NCBI GenBank assembly: GCA_017420825.1
Contig: JAFQNU010000021.1
Location: 1-6,972 of the forward strand
Length of the DNA stretch: 6,972 bases
Direction: 5' to 3'
Source: Clostridia bacterium
Lineage (GTDB): Bacteria > Bacillota > Clostridia > UBA1381
The notes below the pieces were generated by a model, which saw nothing but the letters and a program-made list of their open reading frames with translations, ran no database searches and was not told the origin of the DNA. Of the stretch, positions 1 through 6,562 are shown in pieces. The position numbers and the translations under genes are program-made. Every line of letters starts with the position of its first letter. Position 1 is the first letter of the stretch.

Positions 1-2621
1 ACAGTATAATAAACAGGGCTTTTTACGGAATAAGATACCTGTCTGCAAAGGACGGTACACCCACCAATGCAATATACGGATTTTTAAACACTCTCTTTAA
101 ACTCATAGAAGAGGTAAATCCCGACTATATATGTACTGCATACGATTTAAAGTCGCCAACATTTCGTCACAAAATGTTTGACGGCTACAAAGCTCAAAGA
201 AAGCCAATGCCTGACGGATTGAGAGTACAGATGCCTATTTCAAAGGATATCTTGAAGGCAATGGGAATAAAAAGCTATGAACTTGAAGGTTATGAAGCTG
301 ATGACATTATCGGTACGGTTTCAAAAATTTGTGATGAGGGCGGTATTGAATGTTTTATAGCAACAGGAGATAAGGACGACCTTCAGCTTGCCACAGACAA
401 AACCAAGGTAATTCTAACCGTTACAAAAAGCGGTGTAAACGAAACAACCTACTATGACAGCAATGCTGTTTTGGAAAGATATCACGTAACCCCGACAGAG
501 TTTATTGATATAAAGGCGTTAATGGGTGATGCATCGGATAACATTCCCGGAGTTGCTGGAATTGGCGAAAAAACAGCTATTTCTTTGATTGAAAAATATA
601 AATCAATTGAATATATATATGACCATATAGATGAAATTGACTTAAAAGGTGCAATGCTCAATAAATTAAAGGCAGGACAGGCGTCTGCATTTATGAGTAA
701 AACACTTGCAACGATTGTCCGTGACGTTCCAATAGAATTTGACCTTGAGGACTGCTCCTTCTCACCCGATAATTTTACAACAGGCGAGGCTTTTGATATA
801 CTGAACAGGCTAAATCTTAACAGCATTATAAAAAAGCTCAATCTATCTCCCTCACAGGAAGCAGAAAAAAAAGTGATTGACATTTATGAGGGAACATCTT
901 TCAAGCAAATACAGAATGCTAATGAGCTTTCAGACTTCATTTCAAAAATAGGTGATGAGGTCAGCTTTATGTGCGAATTTGATGGCAACATCTTATCACG
1001 TATTGCATTAGCTCTCGGCAAAAAGGCTGTTTGTGTTGATGCACATGATAAAGATTGCCTTTCCCTCATCAAGAATTTATTCGAAAATGAAAATATAAGG
1101 CTCATTAGCACAGGAATAAAGGATGTCATTGTAAAAACACATGATATTTTTGAGCTTAAAAATATAGCATTTGATACAGAAATTGCCGCATATCTTATAA
1201 ATGCGGCAAAATCAGAATACACAATAGAATCACTTATATTTGAATACCTCGGTATTGACTTATCTGCTGTTTCATCACCAAAGCAACTTTCCCTTTTTGA
1301 TGAGGACAGCACAGATGATTTTGAGATTATTTGTAAAAAAGCTCTTGCGATAAAGCCATTATCATTGATACTTTCTGAAAATCTGAAAAAGATAGATTGC
1401 GAACAGCTTTATTATGATATCGAGCTACCTCTTGTAAGCGTACTTGCCGATATGCAGATATCAGGAATTAAAATTGACAAGGACAGCTTAAATGAATTTT
1501 CGAAAATGCTAAATGTTCGTATAGAAGAGCTTATCGCAGGAATTTACGAATATGCAGGAGAGGAATTTAATATTAATTCCCCCAAACAGTTAGGTCCTAT
1601 ACTTTTTGAAAAGCTTGGCTTAAAATCAGGAAAAAAGACAAAAACAGGCTACTCAACGAATATAGATGTATTAGAAAAGTTAAGAGCTGAACACCCGATA
1701 ATTGAGCTTCTGATAGAGTACAGACAGCTCACAAAGCTGAAAAACACATACTGCGATGGTCTGTCAGCAGTTATAAACCCCGATACAGGAAGAATTCATT
1801 CACAGTTTAAACAAACTGTAACGGTAACAGGCAGAATAAGCTCAACAGAACCAAATATGCAAAACATACCTGTCAGAACACAATTAGGAAGAGAATTAAG
1901 AAAAATGTTTATTGCCAAAGACAATGAACATATTCTTGTAGACGCCGATTACTCTCAGATTGAACTGCGTGTTCTTGCACACATCGCACAGGACAAAACC
2001 ATGATTGACGCATTCAAAAACAACGAGGATATTCACACAGTAACCGCCTCTCAGGTGCTTGGTATTCCCTGTGATGAGGTTACTCCCGAACAACGAAGCA
2101 GTGCAAAGGCAGTAAATTTCGGTATAGTATATGGAATAGGAGAATACAGTCTCTCACAGGATTTAAAAATCCCTGTCAGGGAAGCAAAAGCATATATTTC
2201 AGGATACCTTGAAAAATACAGCGGTGTTCGTGAGTATATGGAGCGTATAAAAAAAGAAGCCGAATTAAACGGATATGTTAAAACAATGATGAACAGAATT
2301 CGTTATATACCCGAGCTTAAATCCACAAATCACAACATTCACGCCTTTGGCGAACGAGTTGCCCTGAATACACCTATTCAGGGAACTGCAGCAGATATTA
2401 TAAAGCTTGCAATGGTAAGAGTACACAACCGCTTAAAGACTGATAATCTGCAGTCTCGTCTGATTTTACAGGTACATGACGAGCTTATTATAGAATCACC
2501 AAAAAATGAACTTGATGTAGTTAAAAAATTACTTCAGGAAGAAATGGAAAATGCAGTAACGCTAAGTGTTCCGCTTAAAGCAGACACAGCTAGCGGTTAC
2601 AGCTGGTATGATGCAAAATGA
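1..2621 (+). CDS. polA: DNA polymerase I, 5'-truncated by the window edge
   Basis: DNA polymerase I fills gaps and removes RNA primers in replication and repair. The reading frame is open from the first complete codon (position 3) and begins SIINRAFYGIR, the usual family N-terminus a few residues in, so only about 10 codons are missing; the ATG at 174 is internal. Residues counted from position 3: the 5' nuclease domain keeps its metal-binding acidic motifs EADD (D100, D101), GDKDD (D123, D125) and GDASDNIPG (D176, D179). The middle 3'-5' exonuclease-like domain (about 310-500) lacks the DxE and YxxxD motifs and is probably inactive, as in Bacillus and Taq enzymes. The polymerase domain has motif A DYSQIELR (D649), the O-helix R698, K702, F706, Y710, and motif C QVHDE (D826, E827). 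The stop codon overlaps the next gene's ATG by 4 bases. Identification is secure. Confidence 0.98.
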   Translation, partial: SIINRAFYGIRYLSAKDGTPTNAIYGFLNTLFKLIEEVNPDYICTAYDLKSPTFRHKMFDGYKAQRKPMPDGLRVQMPISKDILKAMGIKSYELEGYEADDIIGTVSKICDEGGIECFIATGDKDDLQLATDKTKVILTVTKSGVNETTYYDSNAVLERYHVTPTEFIDIKALMGDASDNIPGVAGIGEKTAISLIEKYKSIEYIYDHIDEIDLKGAMLNKLKAGQASAFMSKTLATIVRDVPIEFDLEDCSFSPDNFTTGEAFDILNRLNLNSIIKKLNLSPSQEAEKKVIDIYEGTSFKQIQNANELSDFISKIGDEVSFMCEFDGNILSRIALALGKKAVCVDAHDKDCLSLIKNLFENENIRLISTGIKDVIVKTHDIFELKNIAFDTEIAAYLINAAKSEYTIESLIFEYLGIDLSAVSSPKQLSLFDEDSTDDFEIICKKALAIKPLSLILSENLKKIDCEQLYYDIELPLVSVLADMQISGIKIDKDSLNEFSKMLNVRIEELIAGIYEYAGEEFNINSPKQLGPILFEKLGLKSGKKTKTGYSTNIDVLEKLRAEHPIIELLIEYRQLTKLKNTYCDGLSAVINPDTGRIHSQFKQTVTVTGRISSTEPNMQNIPVRTQLGRELRKMFIAKDNEHILVDADYSQIELRVLAHIAQDKTMIDAFKNNEDIHTVTASQVLGIPCDEVTPEQRSSAKAVNFGIVYGIGEYSLSQDLKIPVREAKAYISGYLEKYSGVREYMERIKKEAELNGYVKTMMNRIRYIPELKSTNHNIHAFGERVALNTPIQGTAADIIKLAMVRVHNRLKTDNLQSRLILQVHDELIIESPKNELDVVKKLLQEEMENAVTLSVPLKADTASGYSWYDAK
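2362..2383. repeat. perfect 9-bp inverted repeat inside polA
   Basis: CCCTGAATA (2362-2370) and TATTCAGGG (2375-2383) are exact complements around the loop CACC. It lies in codons for the conserved LNTPIQGT stretch of the polymerase domain. No T-run follows, so it is not a terminator. Confidence 0.6.
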
Positions 2622-3781
2622 TAATAGAAATGCCACATGATGTGGAATTAATAATATCACGTCTTAATCAAAATGGTTTTAATGCATATGCCGTAGGCGG
2701 TTGTGTTCGTGACTCATTGATGAATAAAGTTCCGCAAGACTGGGATATATGCACAAGTGCCTCACCAAAAGAGATTATAAGCATTTTTTCAGATTATAAA
2801 ACTCTTACAATCGGAGAAAAGCATGGTACAATAACTGTTATTGTAAATCATGTTCCATATGAAGTTACAACCTTTCGTATAGACGGTGAATATCACGACA
2901 ATCGCCGTCCTGATAATGTTGAGTTTGTATCGGATTTACATGAGGATTTAAAAAGACGTGATTTTACTGTAAATGCGATTGCATATCACCCCGAAGAAGG
3001 ACTTATCGACCCATTTAATGGTTATAATGATATTAAAAATAAAATTATACGTTGCGTAGGAGAGCCTGATAAGCGTTTCGGTGAAGATGCTTTGCGCATA
3101 ATGAGAGCATTGCGTTTTTCTGCAGTGCTCGGCTTTGAAATAGAAGATAAAACAAGCAAAAGCATATCAAAAAATAAGGAGTTTTTAAAAAATATTGCAG
3201 TTGAGAGAATACGTTCAGAATTTGAAAAGATTTTGCTTTCGGATAACATTAGCACATATTTGGAATATTCTGACATTTTTGAATGTACTTTTGGAAAACC
3301 TTCACATTCATTTACAGGAATTGTAACAACTCTTGAGAAAAACCTTTCACACAGGCTTGCCGCTTATTATTCCGACTGCACTGATACGTTAAGCTCAATA
3401 TTGCATAATCTGAAATTTGATAAAAAAACGGTACTGCGTACCTGCAGGATTGTTCTTAATCGTGATATTGAAATCAGACCCGATACTTCTCATTTAAGAC
3501 ATTTAATAAGCATTTATGGTTATGAAACAGTTTACGATATACTGTCGTTGAGAAATTTAAAAGAAGAAATAGGACAATTACAAAATATAAAAGAAAAAAA
3601 TCTTTGCTGTTCTATTTCACAGCTTGATATTAACGGAAACGATTTGTCAGATTTTGCCTCAGGCAAACAAATCGGATATATTTTAAAAAAGTTACTTGAG
3701 CTTGTAATAACAGAAGAAACAGAAAACAAAAAAGATGCTCTGATAAAAAGAGCAAAATATATAAAGGAGTGCTTGGAATGA
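2618..3781 (+). CDS. cca: class II CCA tRNA nucleotidyltransferase
   Basis: This enzyme adds or repairs the 3'-CCA end of tRNAs in the cytoplasm. In the 387-residue product the class II nucleotidyltransferase head is clear: GGCVRD (27-32) with DWD metal ligands (41-43), the RRDFTVNA motif (113-120), the DPFNGYNDI segment (131-139) and the EDALRIMRALRF neck motif (from 156; E156, D157, R160). Past about residue 210 the sequence is weakly conserved; the place where many relatives carry an HD phosphohydrolase-like region shows only LAAYYSD followed directly by LKFDKKT, with no HD pair. The ATG at 2618 overlaps the polA stop (ATGA) and has no good Shine-Dalgarno site, so translation is probably coupled; the in-frame ATG at 2630 is a possible alternative. 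A poly(A) polymerase shares this fold and cannot be excluded, but CCA addition is the likelier role if this is the only copy. Confidence 0.93.
   Translation: MIIEMPHDVELIISRLNQNGFNAYAVGGCVRDSLMNKVPQDWDICTSASPKEIISIFSDYKTLTIGEKHGTITVIVNHVPYEVTTFRIDGEYHDNRRPDNVEFVSDLHEDLKRRDFTVNAIAYHPEEGLIDPFNGYNDIKNKIIRCVGEPDKRFGEDALRIMRALRFSAVLGFEIEDKTSKSISKNKEFLKNIAVERIRSEFEKILLSDNISTYLEYSDIFECTFGKPSHSFTGIVTTLEKNLSHRLAAYYSDCTDTLSSILHNLKFDKKTVLRTCRIVLNRDIEIRPDTSHLRHLISIYGYETVYDILSLRNLKEEIGQLQNIKEKNLCCSISQLDINGNDLSDFASGKQIGYILKKLLELVITEETENKKDALIKRAKYIKECLE
3764..3769 (+). promoter_or_regulatory. ribosome binding site deciding the coaE start
   Basis: AAGGAG lies inside the end of cca, 8 bases before ATG 3778. 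It supports that ATG over the in-frame GTG at 3769, which would share a base with the site itself. Confidence 0.85.
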
Positions 3782-4362
3782 TTGTTCTTGCGATAACAGG
3801 CGGAAGCGGTTGCGGAAAAACCACCGTAAGCGACATTTTTCGTGCAGAAGGCATAGATGTCATAGATACCGACAAGGTTGCAAGGCTTATTGTTGAGCCT
3901 GGCAAGCCTGCCTTAAATGAGATATGTAAGGAATTTGGTGAAGACTATCTCAACACTGACGGCACACTTATCCGCTCCAAGCTCGCCGAAACAGTGTTTT
4001 CAGATTCTGAAAAGCTAAAAATTCTCAACAATATCACACATAAATACATAGCTGAATATGTAGATGAATACATTGGCGACTATTCAAAGGATATTCTTGG
4101 AATAGACGGAGCAGTAATAATCGAGAGCGGAATCTCATACGATTATCTTCTGTCTGTAATTGCAGACAAAGAGGAACGAATAAAAAGAATAGTAAAACGT
4201 GACAATATTTCGCATATTAATGCAACAAATAGAATAAAATCTCAAAAAGATGACACGTTTTATATTGAAAAATCAGACTATATAGTGTATAATAATACCA
4301 ACAGTGAGGACTTATCCTCACAGGTCAAAAAAATTATTAAAGATTTAAGGAGTAAGCTTTGA
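3778..4362 (+). CDS. coaE: dephospho-CoA kinase
   Basis: CoaE phosphorylates the 3'-hydroxyl of the ribose of dephospho-CoA with ATP, the last step of coenzyme A synthesis. The 194-residue product has the P-loop GGSGCGKT (8-15), then the family pattern VIDTDKVARLIVEPGKPAL, the EFGEDYL...DGTLIRSKLAE segment, LNNITHKYI, and the lid-like KRDNISHINATNRIKSQ with a C-terminal SDYIVYNNT, as expected for this family of about 200 residues. I start it at ATG 3778 because AAGGAG at 3764-3769 lies 8 bases upstream and the protein then begins MIVLAITGG, close to relatives; the in-frame GTG at 3769 would overlap that ribosome binding site. The start overlaps the cca stop by 4 bases and the stop overlaps the next start by 4, so it lies within a coupled operon. 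Confidence 0.96.
   Translation: MIVLAITGGSGCGKTTVSDIFRAEGIDVIDTDKVARLIVEPGKPALNEICKEFGEDYLNTDGTLIRSKLAETVFSDSEKLKILNNITHKYIAEYVDEYIGDYSKDILGIDGAVIIESGISYDYLLSVIADKEERIKRIVKRDNISHINATNRIKSQKDDTFYIEKSDYIVYNNTNSEDLSSQVKKIIKDLRSKL
4304..4321. repeat. 7-bp hairpin near the 3' end of coaE
   Basis: GTGAGGA (4304-4310) and TCCTCAC (4315-4321) are exact complements around the loop CTTA, about 40 bases before the transglycosylase TTG start. It is followed by an A-rich rather than a U-rich stretch, so it is not a simple terminator. Confidence 0.55.
4347..4352 (+). promoter_or_regulatory. ribosome binding site supporting a TTG start
   Basis: AAGGAG within the last codons of coaE lies 6 bases before TTG 4359. 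There is no in-frame ATG that would keep the basic N-terminus and membrane segment of the transglycosylase, so this site makes the TTG start credible. Confidence 0.8.
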
Positions 4363-4925
4363 AAAGACGACACAGACGTTTAATTTATTTCATAACGGTT
4401 ATTGCTGTTATTACCTTTGTTGTAAGCAAAGGCTCACAGCTTGTCTTTAAAATTCTGTATCCATTGAGATATGAGGAATACATTATAGAATACAGCAACA
4501 AATATGAGCTTGACAAATATCTTGTTATGTCACTGATTAAAGCTGAAAGCAATTACATATATGATGCACATTCCGGATTTGCAAGAGGTCTTATGCAAAT
4601 TACAGATGATACTGCCCTTTGGATATCAGAAAAGCTTGATACTGATTTTAAATATGAAGATTTAAATAATCCGCAAATCAACATAAATATGGGTTGTTAT
4701 TACTTAAAATACCTGACCGATTATTACAAAGGTAACACATCGCTTGCACTTGCCGCATACAATGCCGGAATGGGAAATGTAAACAGATGGCTTTCAGATT
4801 CAAGGTATTCGAAAACAGGTAATACTCTTGATTATATACCTTTCCCGGAAACGGAGAAATATGTCGAAAAAGTGAATAAAGGAATAAATATATATAAGAA
4901 ATTATATCAAAAACAGGAGGAATAG
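4359..4925 (+). CDS. membrane-anchored lytic transglycosylase (SLT domain)
   Basis: A short peptidoglycan lytic transglycosylase of the soluble lytic transglycosylase (SLT, lysozyme-like) fold, which cleaves the MurNAc-GlcNAc bond with formation of 1,6-anhydroMurNAc. Of 188 residues, a basic N-terminus (KRRHRR) leads into one hydrophobic segment (about 8-22), giving an N-in anchor with the enzyme outside the membrane; there is no clear signal peptidase site. The SLT domain (about 43-150) shows the catalytic glutamate in IKAESNY (E63), GLMQI (77-81), the NMGCYYLKYL segment and AYNAGMGNV (133-141). It starts with TTG, supported by AAGGAG 6 bases upstream and a 4-base overlap with the coaE stop. 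A similar small transglycosylase next to coaE is common in Clostridia. The domain assignment is firm; the exact role (wall turnover, assembly of envelope structures or spore-related) is not shown by the sequence. Confidence 0.93.
   Translation: MKRRHRRLIYFITVIAVITFVVSKGSQLVFKILYPLRYEEYIIEYSNKYELDKYLVMSLIKAESNYIYDAHSGFARGLMQITDDTALWISEKLDTDFKYEDLNNPQININMGCYYLKYLTDYYKGNTSLALAAYNAGMGNVNRWLSDSRYSKTGNTLDYIPFPETEKYVEKVNKGINIYKKLYQKQEE
4915..4920 (+). promoter_or_regulatory. strong ribosome binding site of the cytidylate kinase-like gene
   Basis: AGGAGG, a full Shine-Dalgarno core, lies at the end of the transglycosylase gene with 7 bases to ATG 4928. Confidence 0.85.
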
Positions 4926-4927
4926 TT

Positions 4928-5551
4928 ATGAACACAATTATTACAATCGGACGGCAGTACGGAAGCGGCGGCAGAGAGCTTGGTCAAATTCTTGCCCAGA
5001 AGCTTGGCATAGAATTTTATGACGAAGAGCTTGTTACAATGGCTGCTGAAAAAAACAATATGCATAAGGATATTTTAAAGGCAGTTGATGAAAAAGCAAC
5101 AAAAAGCCTTTTATATACATTGGTTACAGGTTCAGACTTGAGATTTATTCACTCTCCCCTACAATATGAAATGCCTATTAATGATAAGCTTTTCATAACA
5201 CAAAGCGAAATCATTAAAGGACTTGCCGAAAAAGGGTCATGTGTAATTGTAGGACGTTGTGCTGATTACGTTTTACGTGACAGTAAAGAGCATTGCATAC
5301 ACCTTTTTGTATATGCTGATAAGGAAAAGAGAATTGATCGAATATCTCATAAATACGACCTCCCTCGTGACAAGGCAAAGGACAGAATAAATAAAATTGA
5401 AAAATCGAGAAAATCTTATTATAACTACTACTCAAACAGGGATTGGGGAAATGTTTCCAACTATGATATGTGCATAAACACAGGAATTTTAGGTCTTGAA
5501 AAGTCAGCCGACTTACTGTGCGAATTTGTAAAAAAATCTTTGGAGGAATAG
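4928..5551 (+). CDS. cytidylate kinase-like family protein
   Basis: A 207-residue member of the cytidylate kinase-like family (Pfam Cytidylate_kin2 type), which has a P-loop nucleoside-kinase fold. The family signature is plain: IITIGRQYGSGGRELG (4-19), FYDEEL (30-35), VIVGRCADYVL (106-116), the RIDRI segment (135-139), and the C-terminal KSRKSYYNYYS...W...NYDMCINTG (159-186). The nucleotide loop is GRQYGSGGRE, without the usual GK[ST] of Walker A; this is normal for the family but leaves its activity uncertain. True Cmk carries a standard P-loop and is usually encoded elsewhere, so I do not call this cmk. It has a strong AGGAGG site 7 bases before the ATG and follows the transglycosylase stop by 2 bases. 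Its substrate and physiological role are unknown to me. Confidence 0.9.
   Translation: MNTIITIGRQYGSGGRELGQILAQKLGIEFYDEELVTMAAEKNNMHKDILKAVDEKATKSLLYTLVTGSDLRFIHSPLQYEMPINDKLFITQSEIIKGLAEKGSCVIVGRCADYVLRDSKEHCIHLFVYADKEKRIDRISHKYDLPRDKAKDRINKIEKSRKSYYNYYSNRDWGNVSNYDMCINTGILGLEKSADLLCEFVKKSLEE
5542..5546 (+). promoter_or_regulatory. ribosome binding site of uppP, shared with a decoy ATG
   Basis: GGAGG at the end of the kinase-like gene lies 9 bases before GTG 5556 (uppP) and 5 bases before the out-of-frame ATG 5552. The spacing to the GTG is slightly long but acceptable; the ATG is the stronger codon but lies rather close. Confidence 0.75.
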
Positions 5552-5555
5552 ATGA

Positions 5556-6377
5556 GTGGATATTATTGAATTTATAAAATCAATACTTCTCGGAATAATT
5601 GAAGGTATAACAGAATGGCTTCCGATATCAAGCACAGGACACATGATTTTGTTTAATTCGTTTACTAATACAAACAGTGGTTTTTTAACCACCGATGTAT
5701 ATATATATATAATACAGCTTGGTGCAATATTGGCAATAGCAACACTTTATTTTAAAAAGCTTAACCCATTCTCCCCTTCAAAATCTACACAGGAAAAGAA
5801 TGATACCTGGCAGATGTGGTTTAAGGTTATCGTTGCTTGTATCCCTGCCGCTGTTGCAGGCTTGTTATTAAATGACTTTATGGAAAAATTCGAAAACCCG
5901 TACATAATCAGTGCAACACTGTTAATTTACGGCATACTGTTTATCTTAATAGAAAAAAACAAGTCATCTGATAGCATGAAAATTAATTCGATAAATCAGA
6001 TGTCTTATAAAACCGCCATACTAATTGGTGCATTTCAAATGCTTTCAATAATTCCCGGAACATCACGTTCAGGTTCAACAATACTTGGTGCAATGTTGTT
6101 GGGAACGTCAAGAGAAATTGCGGCTGAATTTTCCTTTTTCCTTGCAATACCGGTAATGTTTGGTGTAAGTCTTTTAAAGCTCGTAACAAATGATTATGTG
6201 ATGCAATCAGGAGACTGGGGACTACTTCTTGTAGGCATGGCAATAGCCTATATTGTTTCTCTATTGGCAGTAAAATTCCTTGTAAACTATGTCAGAACTC
6301 ATGATTTTAAAGTGTTCGGTATTTACAGAATTGTTCTTGCTATTGCGGTTGTAACCTATTTTACATTTATAGTATAA
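5556..6377 (+). CDS. uppP: undecaprenyl-diphosphatase (UppP/BacA family)
   Basis: An integral membrane phosphatase that converts undecaprenyl diphosphate to the monophosphate, recycling the lipid carrier for peptidoglycan and other wall polymers; high expression gives bacitracin resistance in known cases. The 273 residues match the usual length. The catalytic motifs are intact: EGITEWLPISSTGH (E16, E20, H29) and PGTSRSGST (167-175, R171), with several hydrophobic helices (about seven or eight) spread to the C-terminus. The start must be GTG 5556: the codon just before it in frame is TGA (5553-5555), GGAGG lies 9 bases upstream, and the product then begins in line with relatives. An out-of-frame ATG at 5552 opens a five-codon ORF over this start. 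The gene follows the kinase-like gene by 4 bases and is the last gene before a terminator. Its placement after a transglycosylase gives the operon's 3' end a cell-wall flavour. Confidence 0.97.
   Translation: MDIIEFIKSILLGIIEGITEWLPISSTGHMILFNSFTNTNSGFLTTDVYIYIIQLGAILAIATLYFKKLNPFSPSKSTQEKNDTWQMWFKVIVACIPAAVAGLLLNDFMEKFENPYIISATLLIYGILFILIEKNKSSDSMKINSINQMSYKTAILIGAFQMLSIIPGTSRSGSTILGAMLLGTSREIAAEFSFFLAIPVMFGVSLLKLVTNDYVMQSGDWGLLLVGMAIAYIVSLLAVKFLVNYVRTHDFKVFGIYRIVLAIAVVTYFTFIV
5677..5711. repeat. short hairpin followed by a (TA)7 tract inside uppP
   Basis: GTGGTT (5677-5682) pairs exactly with AACCAC (5687-5692) around TTTT. Six bases on, seven TA units (5698-5711) encode part of a hydrophobic VYIYII segment. 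Confidence 0.5.
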
Positions 6378-6435
6378 AATTTTACGAATAAAAAACCAGA
6401 ATAAATGGGGATATTTAAAAACTTACCAAATTATG

Positions 6436-6470
6436 AAAAGGATCTCTAATCGAGTTCCTTTTTAATTTTT
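6436..6470 (+). terminator. Rho-independent terminator after uppP
   Basis: AAAAGGA (6436-6442) pairs with TCCTTTT (6456-6462). Inside, CTC (6444-6446) pairs with GAG (6452-6454) across one T-T mismatch, leaving the loop TAATC. The hairpin runs into TAATTTTT, giving a U-rich tail on the + strand. It lies about 58 bases beyond the uppP stop and fits the end of the six-gene operon. The stem has only a few GC pairs, so efficiency may be partial. Confidence 0.7.
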
Positions 6471-6520
6471 GTTGAATCTGCATTTGTTTTATTATACCAC
6501 GGGTGCAGAAAAAATCAACA

Positions 6521-6560
6521 AAAAACACAGATGGATAAATTATACTCCGTCTGTGTTTTT
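6521..6560 (-). terminator. strong, probably bidirectional terminator behind the SDR gene
   Basis: AAAAACACAGA (6521-6531) and TCTGTGTTTTT (6550-6560) are perfect 11-base complements, and the stem continues inward with GGA/TCC (6533-6535 with 6546-6548) past one weak pair, leaving a 10-base loop. On the - strand the stem ends in a T-rich run (TTTTTTGTTGATTTTTT) and begins 2 bases after the SDR stop codon. On the + strand it also ends in TTTTT and can back up the terminator behind uppP. Confidence 0.85.
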
Positions 6561-6562
6561 CT

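Noticed and set aside
174..179. ATG 174 as the start of polA
   Set aside because: The frame is open back to the window edge and the upstream codons encode the conserved N-terminus of the 5' nuclease domain, so the gene starts outside the window.
1159..1190. FDTE in the middle of PolA as an active Exo I motif
   Set aside because: Its context (FDTEIAAYLIN) aligns with the later FDTMLESY region of E. coli Pol I, not with Exo I, and the other exonuclease motifs are missing.
482..1312. Two long - strand open frames opposite polA
   Set aside because: They are antisense shadows of the conserved polA coding sequence, with no motifs and no ribosome binding context of note.
5552..5569. ATG 5552 as the true uppP start with a sequencing frameshift
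   Set aside because: The GTG 5556 frame gives a full-length UppP from its normal N-terminus with a usable ribosome binding site, so no error needs to be assumed.
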